6,994 nucleotides of DNA from JAAYUD01 sp036846645 (GCA_036846645.1 DAIUBN010000155.1:1-6994), one strand, 5' to 3'; counted from the first letter of the stretch, positions 1-6,810 are shown. Numbers and translations are program-made. The notes: a model not told the origin generated them from the letters alone.

Positions 1-11
1 ATAAAATAAAA

Positions 12-50
12 AACGATAGCACTAATTCTTTATGAATCAACACTATCGTT
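12..50 (-). terminator. Probable intrinsic terminator of the Spy-like gene
   Basis: A perfect 8-bp inverted repeat, AACGATAG (12-19) and CTATCGTT (43-50), encloses a 23-nt loop with a possible inner 4-bp stem (25-28 with 34-37). Read on the minus strand, the second arm runs directly into a T-rich tract (TTTTTTATTTTAT). It lies 57 nt past the stop codon of the leftward gene ending at 107. The stem is AT-rich and the loop long, so termination may be weak. No T-tract follows on the plus strand, so it points leftward. Confidence 0.55.
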
Positions 51-106
51 AAAGACAAATTATCAACTAAACTATATTATAAAAAATCAATTAGTCGACT
101 CCATAA

Positions 107-679
107 TCAATCGTTCTTTTCTGTCGACTCTTGAGGGAACTCTTGTTTATCCATTCTCTTATTCTTCATAGACTTACCCTGTTTACCACCAAATGGAGGC
201 ATTTCGTTTCCACGATTATTAGCAAAGAAGCGTGGATGCATCATATCTGGACCTTGATGACCTGGACGGAAGATTCTTACCAGTTGTTTTGGAGATAGAA
301 TACGCTTAAATTCTTTGTAGTACTTGGTACGGATATCAAGCATCTTCTGTTCTTTATCGAACCATTCTTCCAATTGTTTTTGCACCTCGCTGTCTGTTTG
401 TTCTTTCCATTGAGGAGCTTGTCCTTTCATCATTTGCTCCGGTTTGCGCAAGTCTCTCATTTCTTTCAGGTAGTTCATGTAGAGCGTTTCAAACTTTGCT
501 GTTGTAGCGTCGTTCAGCATCAACTCATCTACCATGCGGTGACATTGCATCGTGTCCATCTTTGCAGCATTAAATTGCGGGCATTTTGCATCTTTCTTAC
601 TCTTGTCGCTGTTTTGAGCATTTACTGTCATAGCAAAACCTAAGGCCATGACCATTGCCATCATCAATTTTGTTCTCAT
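107..679 (-). CDS. Exported Spy/CpxP-like periplasmic helical protein, Met-rich
   Basis: This 190-residue protein starts with a clear signal peptide (basic MRTK, hydrophobic residues 5-19, likely cleavage after Ala21 in VNA-Q), so it should be periplasmic or surface-associated. The mature part looks mainly helical and charged, with helices at roughly 45-80 and 90-127. The segment LDIRTKYYKEFKRILSPKQ (114-132) resembles the second repeat of Spy/CpxP-type proteins, whose signature is LTxxQ. The first repeat is degenerate here: LNDATTAKF (55-63) replaces LTxxQ. Spy/CpxP relatives act as envelope-stress chaperones or, in some cases, metal sensors; which applies here is unknown. The mature chain is Met-rich and has HQGPDMMHP (141-149), Cys33 and Cys46. 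The tail is basic and polar. It lies 156 bp downstream of ispE on the same strand; I saw no terminator or consensus promoter between them, so it may be cotranscribed or use a weak promoter. The start context is A-rich with no Shine-Dalgarno. Confidence 0.8.
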   Translation of the reverse strand: MRTKLMMAMVMALGFAMTVNAQNSDKSKKDAKCPQFNAAKMDTMQCHRMVDELMLNDATTAKFETLYMNYLKEMRDLRKPEQMMKGQAPQWKEQTDSEVQKQLEEWFDKEQKMLDIRTKYYKEFKRILSPKQLVRIFRPGHQGPDMMHPRFFANNRGNEMPPFGGKQGKSMKNKRMDKQEFPQESTEKND

Positions 680-835
680 TTTGTGTTTGTTTTAATTAAA
701 CCAATTATTTCGTGTTTGTCGTTGCCGTTTTTTTGCGGCTTTATCAATTAGATGCATAGAAAATTAAAAGGTTTGATGCAATTGGTTGGTTTTATTGTTC
801 TTTAACACAATGTACTTTTGATAGAAGTCCGTAAA

Positions 836-1654
836 TTATAGCATTCCGCAATAAAAGAACATATTGCCGAATATAGAAGCATTTTCGTTATAATCTTTTG
901 AAAATAAGCCGAATAGAGAAGAACCTGAACCCGACATTGAGGCATAGATCGCTCCTTGGCGATAGAGCTGTTCTTTAATTTCTTTTAATTCGGGATGTTG
1001 TGGAAATACGCTGTCTTCGAAATCATTATGCAGCAGATGCCGCCATTCTTCAATGGGCTTTGCTATCGTATCTTGAAGATGGTATGTTGGTTCTTTCGGT
1101 TTGATAAGCGAAAAAGCCTCTCGAGTAGAAACAAATATATCGGGTTTGACAATAACTATCTTATATCCTTTGAGCGATAAATCTATCGGAGTGAATATAT
1201 TGCCAATGCCGTGAGCTAACATCGGTTGATTGCGGACGAAGAAAGCGCAATCTGCTCCCAACCTGGTGGCGTATGCCTCAAGTTGTTCGGTAGATAATTC
1301 TAGATGACAATAATCGTTGATAAGTCTGAGCATGAAGGTAGCGTCAGCAGAACCTCCACCTAGTCCGGCTCCCGAAGGAATATGCTTGTAGAGTGAGATG
1401 TCTAAATGAGGAAGTGCAAAATCTGCTTGCAGCAGGCGATATGCTTTGATTACCAAATTATCGTTATCGTCACAATCGATGGTATTTCCAAAGCTTTGAA
1501 AGCTGTACTCCTTATTATATATAGAAGGAGTAATCTCCAAAGAATCCTCTAATGGAATAGGGTAGAAGACGGTTTCCAGTTCATGATATCCATCTGGACG
1601 CCGACTTGTGACATACAATCCGAGGTTTATTTTGCAGTTTGGAAATGTTATCAT
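836..1654 (-). CDS. ispE: 4-diphosphocytidyl-2-C-methyl-D-erythritol kinase (IspE)
   Basis: IspE phosphorylates the 2-hydroxyl of CDP-methylerythritol with ATP, the fourth step of the cytosolic MEP (non-mevalonate) isoprenoid pathway. The 272-residue length is usual for Bacteroidales forms. GHMP-kinase motifs are complete. The N-terminal CKINLGLYV carries the catalytic Lys8, and RRPDGYHELETVF (18-30) follows. The glycine-rich ATP loop PSGAGLGGGSADA spans 93-105. RLGADCAFF (131-139) holds the likely catalytic Asp135, and the third GHMP motif ASMSGSGSS spans 238-246. The C-terminus is intact. The start at 1654 is the first Met before the conserved N-terminus and lies about 30 bp below a good Bacteroidota promoter. 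It is divergent from dnaB, with 114 bp between the start codons. No frameshift or missing motif is seen. Confidence 0.97.
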   Translation of the reverse strand: MITFPNCKINLGLYVTSRRPDGYHELETVFYPIPLEDSLEITPSIYNKEYSFQSFGNTIDCDDNDNLVIKAYRLLQADFALPHLDISLYKHIPSGAGLGGGSADATFMLRLINDYCHLELSTEQLEAYATRLGADCAFFVRNQPMLAHGIGNIFTPIDLSLKGYKIVIVKPDIFVSTREAFSLIKPKEPTYHLQDTIAKPIEEWRHLLHNDFEDSVFPQHPELKEIKEQLYRQGAIYASMSGSGSSLFGLFSKDYNENASIFGNMFFYCGML

Positions 1655-1685
1655 ATTAACTTGATTGTCGATAAGAATATTGGCA

Positions 1686-1716
1686 CAAAGTTAGAAAGTA
1701 TTTATGAAAAATCAAG
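1686..1716 (-). promoter_or_regulatory. Bacteroidota-type promoter for ispE
   Basis: On the minus strand TAACTTTG (1693-1686) matches the Bacteroidota -7 consensus TAnnTTTG perfectly. A CTTG at 1716-1713, matching TTTG in three of four positions, lies 19 bp upstream, the expected spacing for the -33 box. Transcription would begin near 1680, giving a leader of about 25 nt before the ispE ATG. The consensus is established for this phylum; its use here is inferred from sequence and position only. Confidence 0.65.
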
Positions 1717-1736
1717 GGAAAAAGAAAATAGAAAAG

Positions 1737-1744
1737 TATCTTTG
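1737..1744 (+). promoter_or_regulatory. Bacteroidota-type -7 box for dnaB
   Basis: TATCTTTG is a perfect TAnnTTTG -7 element, ending 24 bp before the dnaB ATG. The start site would fall around 1750, leaving a short leader of about 18-20 nt. The expected -33 TTTG is not visible: 1710-1736 is purine-rich instead, so the promoter may be weak or need another factor. It supports starting DnaB at 1769, because the longer reading frame to the left would lie mostly upstream of this promoter. Confidence 0.5.
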
Positions 1745-1768
1745 CAAATTAAAGACAATATAAATAAT

Positions 1769-3343
1769 ATGCCAGAGCAAAGAAAATATACAAACAGAAC
1801 GAAGAAACCTGTTGAAACTCAACCAGTGAGTGATTATGGACGTTTACAGCCCCAAGCTGTAGAGTTGGAAGAGGCAGTGTTGGGAGCATTGATGATTGAG
1901 AAAGATGCTTTTTCGCAAGTCAGTGAGATATTGAAGCCCGAGTCATTCTACGAACATCGCAATCAACTGATATATAAGGCAATTGCCGATTTGGCTTTGA
2001 AAGAAAAGCCGGTAGATATTCTCACTGTGAAGGAACAGCTGGAGAAGAACGACGAACTTGAAGAAGTAGGTGGACCATTCTATATCACCGAACTCAGTAG
2101 TCGTGTAGCATCTTCTGCCCACATCGAATATCATGCCCAGATTATTGCTCAGAAATATCTGGCACGACAGCTTATTACCTATACCAGTACCATTCAGGGA
2201 AAGGCTTTTGATACGACGCTTGATGTTGAAGATTTGATGCAGGAAGCCGAAGGTAAATTGTTCGAGATAGCCCAGCAGAATCTGAAACAAGATTATACTC
2301 AAATCAATCCTGTTATTGAAGAAGCCTACGAGCAACTCCGAAAGGCTGCGGCACGTACTGATGGTCTAAGTGGTTTGGAATCTGGCTTCCACGAACTCGA
2401 TCAGATTACCGCTGGTTGGCAGAGGTCCGACCTTATTATTATAGCAGCCCGCCCTGCCATGGGAAAAACGGCTTTCGCTCTGTCTATGGCTAGGAATATC
2501 GCGGTAGATTATCGCAAGCCTTGTGCTTTGTTCTCTCTCGAGATGAGTAATGTCCAGTTGGTCAATCGTTTGATATCTAATGTTTGTGAGATTCCAGGCG
2601 AAAAGATTCGTAGCGGACAATTGGCTCCTTACGAATGGGCCCAGCTGGATAGTAAATTAAAGAATCTGATTGATGCACCTCTCTATGTTGATGAAACTCC
2701 TGGTCTGTCAATCTTTGAATTTAGAACCAAAGCCCGTAGATTGGTAAGAGAAAATCATGTGGAATGTATTATCGTCGACTACTTGCAGCTGATGACAGCT
2801 AGCGGTATGGGTTTCAGTAGACAGGAAGAGGTAAGTACGATCTCTCGTTCTCTGAAAGGATTGGCAAAAGAGTTGAAGATTCCTATCATTGCCTTGTCTC
2901 AGGTGAATCGTGATGTTGAGAAACGTACAGACCCTTCTCATCCCGAAAGTGCGGCAGAGAGTAAACGACCACAGTTGAGCGATTTGCGTGAATCGGGTGC
3001 CATTGAGCAGGATGCCGATATTGTTATTTTCATTCACCGTCCAGAGTATTACAAAATTTATGAGGATCGCCATGGTAACGATTTGAGAGGAATGGCAGAA
3101 ATTATTATTGCCAAGCACCGTAATGGTAAGACAGGCGATGTGCTGCTCCGCTTTAAAAACGATTTCGCAAAGTTCCAGAATCCTAATGACGATGCGATAC
3201 CTATGCCGGGCGATGATAATGCTAATATTTTGGGCTCTAAGATGAATAGTACCAGCTATAATGGTGCCGAAGGCGGTGCGGGCTATCCACCAACCAGCAA
3301 TCCTTTCTCTGAAATGGATGATAGTCAGCCTGTGCCTTACTGA
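1769..3343 (+). CDS. dnaB: Replicative DNA helicase DnaB
   Basis: DnaB is the hexameric 5'-3' helicase that unwinds DNA at the replication fork and recruits primase. The protein has 524 residues from the ATG at 1769. The N-terminal primase-interacting domain covers about 25-135 (LPPQA-like LQPQAVELEEAVLGALM), followed by a linker helix and a RecA-like ATPase domain from about 200. Walker A is AARPAMGKT (226-234, Lys233), the likely catalytic Glu258 sits in SLEMS, Walker B is IIVDYLQLM (334-342, Asp337), SQVNRDVEKR lies at 377-386, DLRESGAIEQDAD at 405-417, and the probable arginine-finger strand IIIAKHRNGKTG at 445-456. The frame stays open upstream to 1583, but that part overlaps ispE, lies mostly before the promoter and lacks helicase-like sequence. 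Residues 387-398 form a polar stretch (TDPSHPESAAES) that looks longer than I recall for relatives. The C-terminal 50 residues are a disordered Asn/Gly/Pro-rich tail. The gene ends in tandem TGA TGA stops. Confidence 0.97.
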   Translation: MPEQRKYTNRTKKPVETQPVSDYGRLQPQAVELEEAVLGALMIEKDAFSQVSEILKPESFYEHRNQLIYKAIADLALKEKPVDILTVKEQLEKNDELEEVGGPFYITELSSRVASSAHIEYHAQIIAQKYLARQLITYTSTIQGKAFDTTLDVEDLMQEAEGKLFEIAQQNLKQDYTQINPVIEEAYEQLRKAAARTDGLSGLESGFHELDQITAGWQRSDLIIIAARPAMGKTAFALSMARNIAVDYRKPCALFSLEMSNVQLVNRLISNVCEIPGEKIRSGQLAPYEWAQLDSKLKNLIDAPLYVDETPGLSIFEFRTKARRLVRENHVECIIVDYLQLMTASGMGFSRQEEVSTISRSLKGLAKELKIPIIALSQVNRDVEKRTDPSHPESAAESKRPQLSDLRESGAIEQDADIVIFIHRPEYYKIYEDRHGNDLRGMAEIIIAKHRNGKTGDVLLRFKNDFAKFQNPNDDAIPMPGDDNANILGSKMNSTSYNGAEGGAGYPPTSNPFSEMDDSQPVPY

Positions 3344-3366
3344 TGATTTTTGAATTTAGGGAAAAC

Positions 3367-3390
3367 CCTATCATCGAATAGGATTTTTTT
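3367..3390 (+). terminator. Intrinsic terminator after dnaB
   Basis: CCTAT (3367-3371) pairs with ATAGG (3378-3382) around a 6-nt loop, followed by A and seven T residues (3384-3390). It starts 24 nt beyond the dnaB stop. The stem is short at 5 bp. The upstream arm can also pair with TAGGG at 3357-3361 through an AAAA loop, so two mutually exclusive hairpins are possible. Confidence 0.6.
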
Positions 3391-3391
3391 C

Positions 3392-3422
3392 TTTCTCATA
3401 AACCGGTGCATTACTATTTTTG
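3392..3422 (+). promoter_or_regulatory. Bacteroidota-type promoter for the exported protein/porin unit
   Basis: TATTTTTG (3415-3422) matches the -7 consensus TAnnTTTG perfectly. TTTC (3392-3395), three of four matches to the -33 TTTG, lies 19 bp upstream. Transcription should start near 3430, giving a leader of roughly 38 nt. Because it sits just after the dnaB terminator, the downstream pair is probably transcribed independently of dnaB. Confidence 0.6.
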
Positions 3423-3467
3423 TAACGTGAAAAATAAGAATGTATAACTAATTAAAATAAAAATGAT

Positions 3468-5012
3468 ATGAAAAAGATTGTTTTGCTAATGATGCTTATC
3501 GGGTGCCTACCACTCAGTATGATGGCACAAAGTGAAGACGACCTTTATTATGTCCCTTCGAAGAAGACAACGTCGACAACGACCAATAAAACAAGGCCTG
3601 TATCGACTACGACGACAGTGAAGACCAACAAACCTACAACAGTGGTTGTTTCTTCACCTCAGAACAATTCGTCGACTACTGTAGTGGTTCGCCGCAACAG
3701 AAGTAACGGTCGGAATATTGATGAATACAATCGTCGCTATTCTTCGGAAGAAGATAATAACGTCTCTGGCAATGATGTCTCTTACGACAACGGCAACGCT
3801 GTAGTAGGTGATACCTTGTATATTGATGAAGATAATTCTAATGCTCCCCAAAATCGTAACGGACATTCGTCTGTTTATGATGATGGCTTGGACGGAACTT
3901 GGGTGAACGGTTTCGACGGAACTGATGATGACTATGAGTATGCTACTCGTATCATTCGTTTCCGCAATCCTCGTTTCGCTATCAGCATCAGCAGTCCATA
4001 CTATTGGGATATCGTTTATGGTATGAACTCTTGGGATTGGAACATCTATACTGACGGTTTATATGCTTATGCTTTCCCTACCTTCTCTAATAGATTATGG
4101 TGGGATTGGAGATTCAACTCTTACGGATGGGGTTGGGGCTGGAACTATGGCTATGGATATGGTTATGGTGGTTGGCCTTACTATTCTTCATATTGGGGTT
4201 GGAATGATCCTTTCTATGGCGGTTACTACGGCGGATGGTATGGTGGTTACTATGGAGGCTGGGGCTATGGAGGCCGTGGCTGGGATGGTGGATACTATGC
4301 ACATCGTGGTGGTTGGTATTCTCCCCGTATGGGCTGGGACGATGGAAATCATCTAGCAGGTACAACGTATCGTAACGAACGCTATTCGAACTATGGCGGT
4401 GGCGGTTACTCTCGCGACGGAGGTATGAACTCTGGCAATATGGGAAGTGACAGATATGGTGCTTCGGCTCGTAGATATGGCAATGATACCGACATGCAAA
4501 ATGGAAATCCAATTCGTTCTACAATGAATAATCGTCGAGTTATTGGCACTCGTGATTCTTATCGAACAGACGCTTCTTCTTCTCGCAGAGAAAGCTATGA
4601 TCGTCCAAGTAGTACTAGAGTCTATAATGGTGGTGTTAGTAATGGTGACTATGCTAGTCGTCGTGGCAATGACAGTGGTTATAGCAATTCCGGTTCTTAT
4701 ACTCGTTCCTATAATCAAAATCAGATGGATACACGCCGTTCGTTCAACCAATCTTACGGCAATAGCAATAACAATAGCGGTTTCAGTAACCGTCGTTCTT
4801 ATACACCTTCTTATAATACCGGCTCTCCAACACAAAGTCGTAGTTTCGGTGGATTCAGCAATAGTAGTTCTCGTTCATCATCATTCGGTGGTGGCTTCTC
4901 TGGTGGCAGTAGCCGTAGCAGTAGTGGTGGCGGCTTCTCTGGCGGTGGAAGTAGAGGCGGCGGTGGTTTCTCCGGCGGTGGAGGCGGAGGTGGTCACAGC
5001 AGCCGCAGATAA
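3468..5012 (+). CDS. Exported low-complexity Gly/Trp/Tyr/Ser/Arg-rich protein of unknown function
   Basis: I do not recognise a characterised family. The 514-residue protein begins with a signal peptide (KK, hydrophobic 4-19, likely cleavage after Ala20 in SMMA-Q), so it leaves the cytoplasm. Regions in order are: a Thr/Val/Asn-rich segment (33-75); an acidic Asp/Asn-rich segment (84-156); a patch that looks folded (157-215) with IIRFRNPRFAISISSPYYW and WDIVYG; a Gly/Trp/Tyr-rich tract (219-283) built of GYGYG and GGYYGGW units; a polar Arg/Ser/Asn/Tyr-rich region (300-455); and a Ser/Arg then poly-Gly tail (457-514) ending in HSSRR. The composition recalls surface or matrix low-complexity proteins, but that is inference. 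It starts 46 bp after a good promoter with no Shine-Dalgarno. Only 61 bp separate it from the FadL-like porin, with no terminator or promoter consensus between, so the two are probably cotranscribed. From memory, similar proteins occur in other Bacteroidales as hypothetical proteins. Confidence 0.85.
   Translation: MKKIVLLMMLIGCLPLSMMAQSEDDLYYVPSKKTTSTTTNKTRPVSTTTTVKTNKPTTVVVSSPQNNSSTTVVVRRNRSNGRNIDEYNRRYSSEEDNNVSGNDVSYDNGNAVVGDTLYIDEDNSNAPQNRNGHSSVYDDGLDGTWVNGFDGTDDDYEYATRIIRFRNPRFAISISSPYYWDIVYGMNSWDWNIYTDGLYAYAFPTFSNRLWWDWRFNSYGWGWGWNYGYGYGYGGWPYYSSYWGWNDPFYGGYYGGWYGGYYGGWGYGGRGWDGGYYAHRGGWYSPRMGWDDGNHLAGTTYRNERYSNYGGGGYSRDGGMNSGNMGSDRYGASARRYGNDTDMQNGNPIRSTMNNRRVIGTRDSYRTDASSSRRESYDRPSSTRVYNGGVSNGDYASRRGNDSGYSNSGSYTRSYNQNQMDTRRSFNQSYGNSNNNSGFSNRRSYTPSYNTGSPTQSRSFGGFSNSSSRSSSFGGGFSGGSSRSSSGGGFSGGGSRGGGGFSGGGGGGGHSSRR
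4122..4316 (+). repeat. Gly/Trp/Tyr low-complexity repeat tract inside the exported protein
   Basis: This stretch encodes residues 219-283, almost only Gly, Trp and Tyr in irregular units such as GWGWGW, GYGYGYG, GGYYGGW and YGGYYGGW. The DNA is correspondingly repetitive (GGTTACTACGGC-like words) but synonymous codons vary between units (GGC/GGT/GGA, TAC/TAT). That argues for selection on the peptide rather than recent DNA slippage. Confidence 0.75.
4836..5009 (+). repeat. Ser/Arg/Gly-rich C-terminal low-complexity tail
   Basis: Residues 457-514 of the exported protein consist of alternating SSSR-type and GGGFSGG-type units that finish in an uninterrupted run of seven glycines before HSSRR. 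Codons for Gly and Ser are mixed. The tail is net positive, whereas the N-terminal third of the protein is acidic. Confidence 0.7.
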
Positions 5013-5073
5013 TCTCTGCTCTATTTCACGACTGACTCTCTACTATATCGTTTAATAAATATAGAATACTACA

Positions 5074-6705
5074 ATGAAAAAAATAAGTTTTTTGATCGCT
5101 GCCGGCCTATTGGCCGGTGGTGTATCAGTGAGTGCTCAAACACTATACGATGCAAACAACATGATGCAGACTTATCTGAATGGAACAGCTCGTTTCGTCG
5201 GTATGGGTGGAGCAATGGGAGCTTTGGGTGGAGATATCTCTACCGCATCTACCAATCCTGCCGGTATCGGAATGTATCGTAGCAACGATGCGATGATTAC
5301 TTTCGGATTGCAGAACTCTTCGATGAAAGCTTTCTCTTTTGGCGATAATACCAGCAAAGACAAAACTATTGGAACAATAGATAATGCCGGTGTTGTATTT
5401 TCGAACAGAACAAATGGTGGCTCTTTGAGGTTTATGAACTTTGCTGTTGGTTATCGTAGAGCAAATTCATTCAATCGCGAAATGCTTGCTACAGGTAGTT
5501 TTAATGCTTCACTTGGCGATCAAGTTTCTACACAAGCCAATCAGGCAGGTGCATCGGTTTCTGAGCTGAGTGCCGACAATGTCTATTTCAATACAAACAT
5601 ACCATGGCTGGCTCCTTTGTCTTACAATTCCCGTTTGATTAATCCATCTTATACTACCGATTCAAAGGGTAATACTACTTTTAATGGCTTTGCGCCTTAT
5701 TATACCGACGATTATTATAAGAGTGGTTGTTATGTCAATACCGAATATCTTTCTAGAGAAAAAGGTGGTATAGATGCTTTCGATTTCAATATGGCATTCA
5801 ACTTCAGCGATCGTTTTTATCTCGGTGGAACAATCGGAGTATATGATATCAACTACAAGAAATACAGCGATTATACAGAAACCTTCATAGCGTCCGATTC
5901 GAAAGATGATGGTCACTATACATTGAGCAACGATTACAACGTTACCGGTTCTGGTGTCGACTTCAAATTGGGTTTCATCCTTCGTCCTGTAGAGTCTTCT
6001 CCTTTCCGTTTGGGATTTGCAGTTCATACTCCTACATATTATACTTTGACAGAGCATCAAATCGCTCATCTTAATTTTAATATGTACGATGCAGACAAAA
6101 AAAAGTTTGTCGATGGTACTGCAACGTCATACGATGAAAGTGGAAATGCGATGGAGAGCGAAACAAAATATCGTATTCTCACACCGTGGAAGTTTGATGT
6201 CAGTATGGGATTTACAGTTGATAAATACGCTGCATTCGATGCAGAATATGAATATGCTGATTTCTCTTCTGCAAAGTTGAAATATGATGATGACAATGAT
6301 ATGGTCGATGAAAATAACTATACGAAAGATATGTTGCAGGGTGTTCATACTTTCCGCTTGGGAGCTGAATTTAAACTGATGCCCGAATTGTCATTCCGCT
6401 TAGGTTATAATTATGTCACTAGTTCAACCAAAGAATATGCTTCTAAGGTTCTTGCTTCAAATGCTGTTCGTACAGATGCTGAATATATGAATACAAAGAG
6501 CCTATACAATTTGACAGCCGGTATTGGTTATCGTGCAGGTTCTTTCTATTGGGATATGGCATACGTCTTCACACATCGCAATGGATATTTCTATCCGTTC
6601 AATGTAATGAATACCGCTTATCAGCAATCTAATGGTAATATATCGGGCAATAGAGTAACCGACGAACGCAATCGTTTTGTAGTGACTTTAGGATATAGAT
6701 TCTAA
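5074..6705 (+). CDS. Outer-membrane beta-barrel transport protein, OmpP1/FadL/TodX family
   Basis: FadL-family proteins form monomeric outer-membrane barrels that pass hydrophobic molecules, such as fatty acids or aromatics, into the periplasm. This 543-residue protein has a signal peptide (MKK, hydrophobic 6-17, cleavage likely after Ala21 in VSA-Q). The family's N-terminal region follows: GTARFVGMGGAMGALGGD (37-54) and STNPAGIGMYRS (59-70), whose NPAG motif is typical of the plug segment. The remainder shows alternating aromatic/polar beta-strand patterns and ends in FVVTLGYRF, the terminal Phe signature read by the BAM machinery. It is longer than E. coli FadL, as Bacteroidota members commonly are. 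Such genes in this phylum are often labelled 'hemin receptor', but nothing here indicates heme. The substrate cannot be told from sequence. It lies 61 bp after the low-complexity exported protein and is followed by a strong terminator. Confidence 0.9.
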   Translation: MKKISFLIAAGLLAGGVSVSAQTLYDANNMMQTYLNGTARFVGMGGAMGALGGDISTASTNPAGIGMYRSNDAMITFGLQNSSMKAFSFGDNTSKDKTIGTIDNAGVVFSNRTNGGSLRFMNFAVGYRRANSFNREMLATGSFNASLGDQVSTQANQAGASVSELSADNVYFNTNIPWLAPLSYNSRLINPSYTTDSKGNTTFNGFAPYYTDDYYKSGCYVNTEYLSREKGGIDAFDFNMAFNFSDRFYLGGTIGVYDINYKKYSDYTETFIASDSKDDGHYTLSNDYNVTGSGVDFKLGFILRPVESSPFRLGFAVHTPTYYTLTEHQIAHLNFNMYDADKKKFVDGTATSYDESGNAMESETKYRILTPWKFDVSMGFTVDKYAAFDAEYEYADFSSAKLKYDDDNDMVDENNYTKDMLQGVHTFRLGAEFKLMPELSFRLGYNYVTSSTKEYASKVLASNAVRTDAEYMNTKSLYNLTAGIGYRAGSFYWDMAYVFTHRNGYFYPFNVMNTAYQQSNGNISGNRVTDERNRFVVTLGYRF

Positions 6706-6730
6706 TTAGTTTTATTTTTGCTTTTGATAT

Positions 6731-6765
6731 AAAAAGATAGTTCATGTTTTGTGGACTATCTTTTT
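6731..6765 (+). terminator. Strong intrinsic terminator after the porin gene
   Basis: A 14-bp stem pairs AAAAAGATAGTTCA (6731-6744) with TGGACTATCTTTTT (6752-6765), with one T-G wobble and a 7-nt loop. The 3' arm ends in six T residues (6761-6766). The A-tract on the 5' side means it could also stop leftward transcription. It begins 25 nt after the porin stop codon. Confidence 0.85.
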
Positions 6766-6794
6766 TACGTCCATACTTAGTGAAGTTATTTTTT

Positions 6795-6810
6795 AATCAT
6801 ATTAATGATT
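6795..6810. repeat. Short palindrome AATCAT-ATTA-ATGATT
   Basis: Six-base arms are perfectly complementary around a 4-base ATTA spacer. It could be a protein-binding site for something to the right of the window, but AT-rich palindromes of this size are common by chance. Confidence 0.3.

Noticed and set aside
724..739. Small GCCG/CGGC hairpin in the leader of the Spy-like gene
   Set aside because: It has a 4-bp stem with an 8-nt T-rich loop, no following T-tract and no match to a riboswitch I know. Chance is enough.
699..787. Inverted repeat AACCAATT / AATTGGTT in the gap between ispE and the Spy-like gene
   Set aside because: The 8-bp arms are 73 bp apart with no extension, in AT-rich DNA. 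No mobile-element or operator context is visible.
1583..1768. Upstream extension of the dnaB reading frame by 62 codons
   Set aside because: It overlaps the start of divergent ispE, lies mostly before the likely promoter and encodes no helicase-like sequence. The ATG at 1769 fits the family's N-terminus.
3468..3506. Lipobox-like LIGC at residues 10-13 of the exported protein
   Set aside because: The Cys is followed by a hydrophobic stretch (LPLSMM) and a better signal peptidase I site at Ala20-Gln21. The hydrophobic core before the Cys would be short. Lipidation is possible but less likely.
4353..5055. Long open frames on both strands across the low-complexity gene (170 codons plus strand at 4543-5055, 160 codons minus strand at 4353-4835)
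   Set aside because: Their compositions (Val/Ala-rich, Ile/Thr-rich) are frame-shifted readings of GGT/AGT/CGT-type codons, with no recognisable domain. The reading frame at 3468-5012 has a signal peptide and a promoter.
94..5961. Six GTCGAC palindromes across the window, two of them 29 bp apart at 94-99 and 123-128
   Set aside because: This is more than the roughly one expected from base composition, but most fall in coding codons at unrelated places with no shared flanks, so it is probably chance.
6713..6720. TAnnTTTG match just after the porin gene
   Set aside because: No -33 element at 19-21 bp upstream, and the strong terminator begins 10 bp later, so any transcript would be tiny.
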